From positions 1 to 5,286 of the forward strand of contig DATMFB010000248.1 of assembly GCA_035556395.1 (NCBI GenBank): DNA of 5,286 nucleotides, given 5' to 3'. A program made the translations under genes and the position numbers. The notes beneath the pieces were generated by a model that was not told where the DNA came from, ran no database searches, and saw nothing but the letters and a program-made list of their open reading frames with translations. This stretch comes from 73-13 sp035556395 (GTDB lineage Bacteria; Actinomycetota; Actinomycetes; Actinomycetales; Microbacteriaceae). Of the stretch, positions 5,051 through 5,286 are shown piece after piece (positions within the stretch are counted from its first letter, which is position 1; the number at the start of each line of letters is the position of its first letter).

Positions 5051-5286
5051 TCAGCCCGCCCCGTGGACCTCGACCTCGACGAGGTGGGGGCGCTTGGTGT
5101 CGCGGGTGATGTGCAGCACCGCGAACTCGCCGGTCGCGAGGTTCGCGGCGCGGAAGAGGCCGTCGCGATGCGCTGCGGTGGCGTGCCGGATCGCCTCGAC
5201 GAGCTCGGGGATGACGGGTCCGTGGGAGCACAGCACGACGTTCTCCCGCTTTCGCAGCCGCTTCTCGACCTGCGGCAGGATCTTCG
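5051..5286 (-). CDS. Histidine phosphatase domain protein (MutT1-like), C-terminal fragment
   Basis: Partial gene: the reading frame enters from the right edge and stops at TGA 5053-5051, giving the last 78 residues. ENVVLCSHGPVIPELVEAI (the first third of the fragment) is the region carrying the second catalytic histidine of the histidine phosphatase superfamily. The tail GLFRAANLATGEFAVLHITRDTKRPHLVEVEVHGAG matches the final strands seen in actinobacterial NUDIX plus histidine phosphatase fusions such as MutT1, which hydrolyse oxidised nucleotides and diadenosine polyphosphates. The NUDIX half and the N-terminal RHG motif lie outside the window, so fusion versus single domain cannot be decided. 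Such a gene, often next to polyphosphate kinase, just upstream of pst is a neighbourhood I recall from Microbacteriaceae. It has its own 3' end before the pstS promoter, so it is probably not part of the pst operon. Confidence 0.75.
   Translation of the reverse strand, partial: KILPQVEKRLRKRENVVLCSHGPVIPELVEAIRHATAAHRDGLFRAANLATGEFAVLHITRDTKRPHLVEVEVHGAG

Overview
The window is about 70% G+C, uses GTG starts freely, and has actinobacterial-type regulatory sequence. Gene content and order (a MutT/histidine phosphatase gene followed by a complete pst operon) suggest a high-GC actinobacterium, most likely of the Microbacteriaceae type. That placement is an inference from style and synteny; no marker gene is present.

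Layout from right to left, which is the direction of transcription for most of the window. (1) 5051-5286, minus: the C-terminal end of a histidine-phosphatase-fold protein, probably the tail of a NUDIX plus histidine phosphatase fusion like mycobacterial MutT1. (2) 4903-5050: the control region. It has a degenerate intergenic repeat directly after that gene, then a clear PHO box made of two adjacent 11-nt direct repeats with a third recognisable unit in the same 11-nt phase, a possible -10 hexamer, and a perfect 7-bp inverted repeat at the expected mRNA 5' end. (3) 844-4902, minus: pstS-pstC-pstA-pstB, the complete high-affinity phosphate ABC importer. Two tandem stem-loops lie in the 114-bp gap after pstS. 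(4) 522-821, minus: a 99-residue protein of unknown function, 22 bp after pstB and probably cotranscribed. (5) 307-521: a convergent intergenic region with several inverted repeats. (6) 1-306, plus: the C-terminus of an FAD-dependent oxidoreductase of the fumarate reductase/tricarballylate dehydrogenase type, apparently unrelated to phosphate uptake.

How the genes work together: under phosphate starvation a PhoP/RegX3-type response regulator would bind the PHO box and switch on the operon. Lipoprotein PstS captures phosphate outside the membrane, PstC and PstA form the channel, and PstB hydrolyses ATP to drive import. The stem-loops after pstS probably let the binding protein be made in excess over the membrane components. 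phoU does not follow pstB here, and no phosphate two-component genes are in the window.

The core of the window is a well-known system. The least described parts are the small protein at the operon end, the phased PHO box with its 5'-terminal hairpin, and the folded convergent intergenic region. I found no convincing evidence of a new defence, mobile or RNA-guided system.
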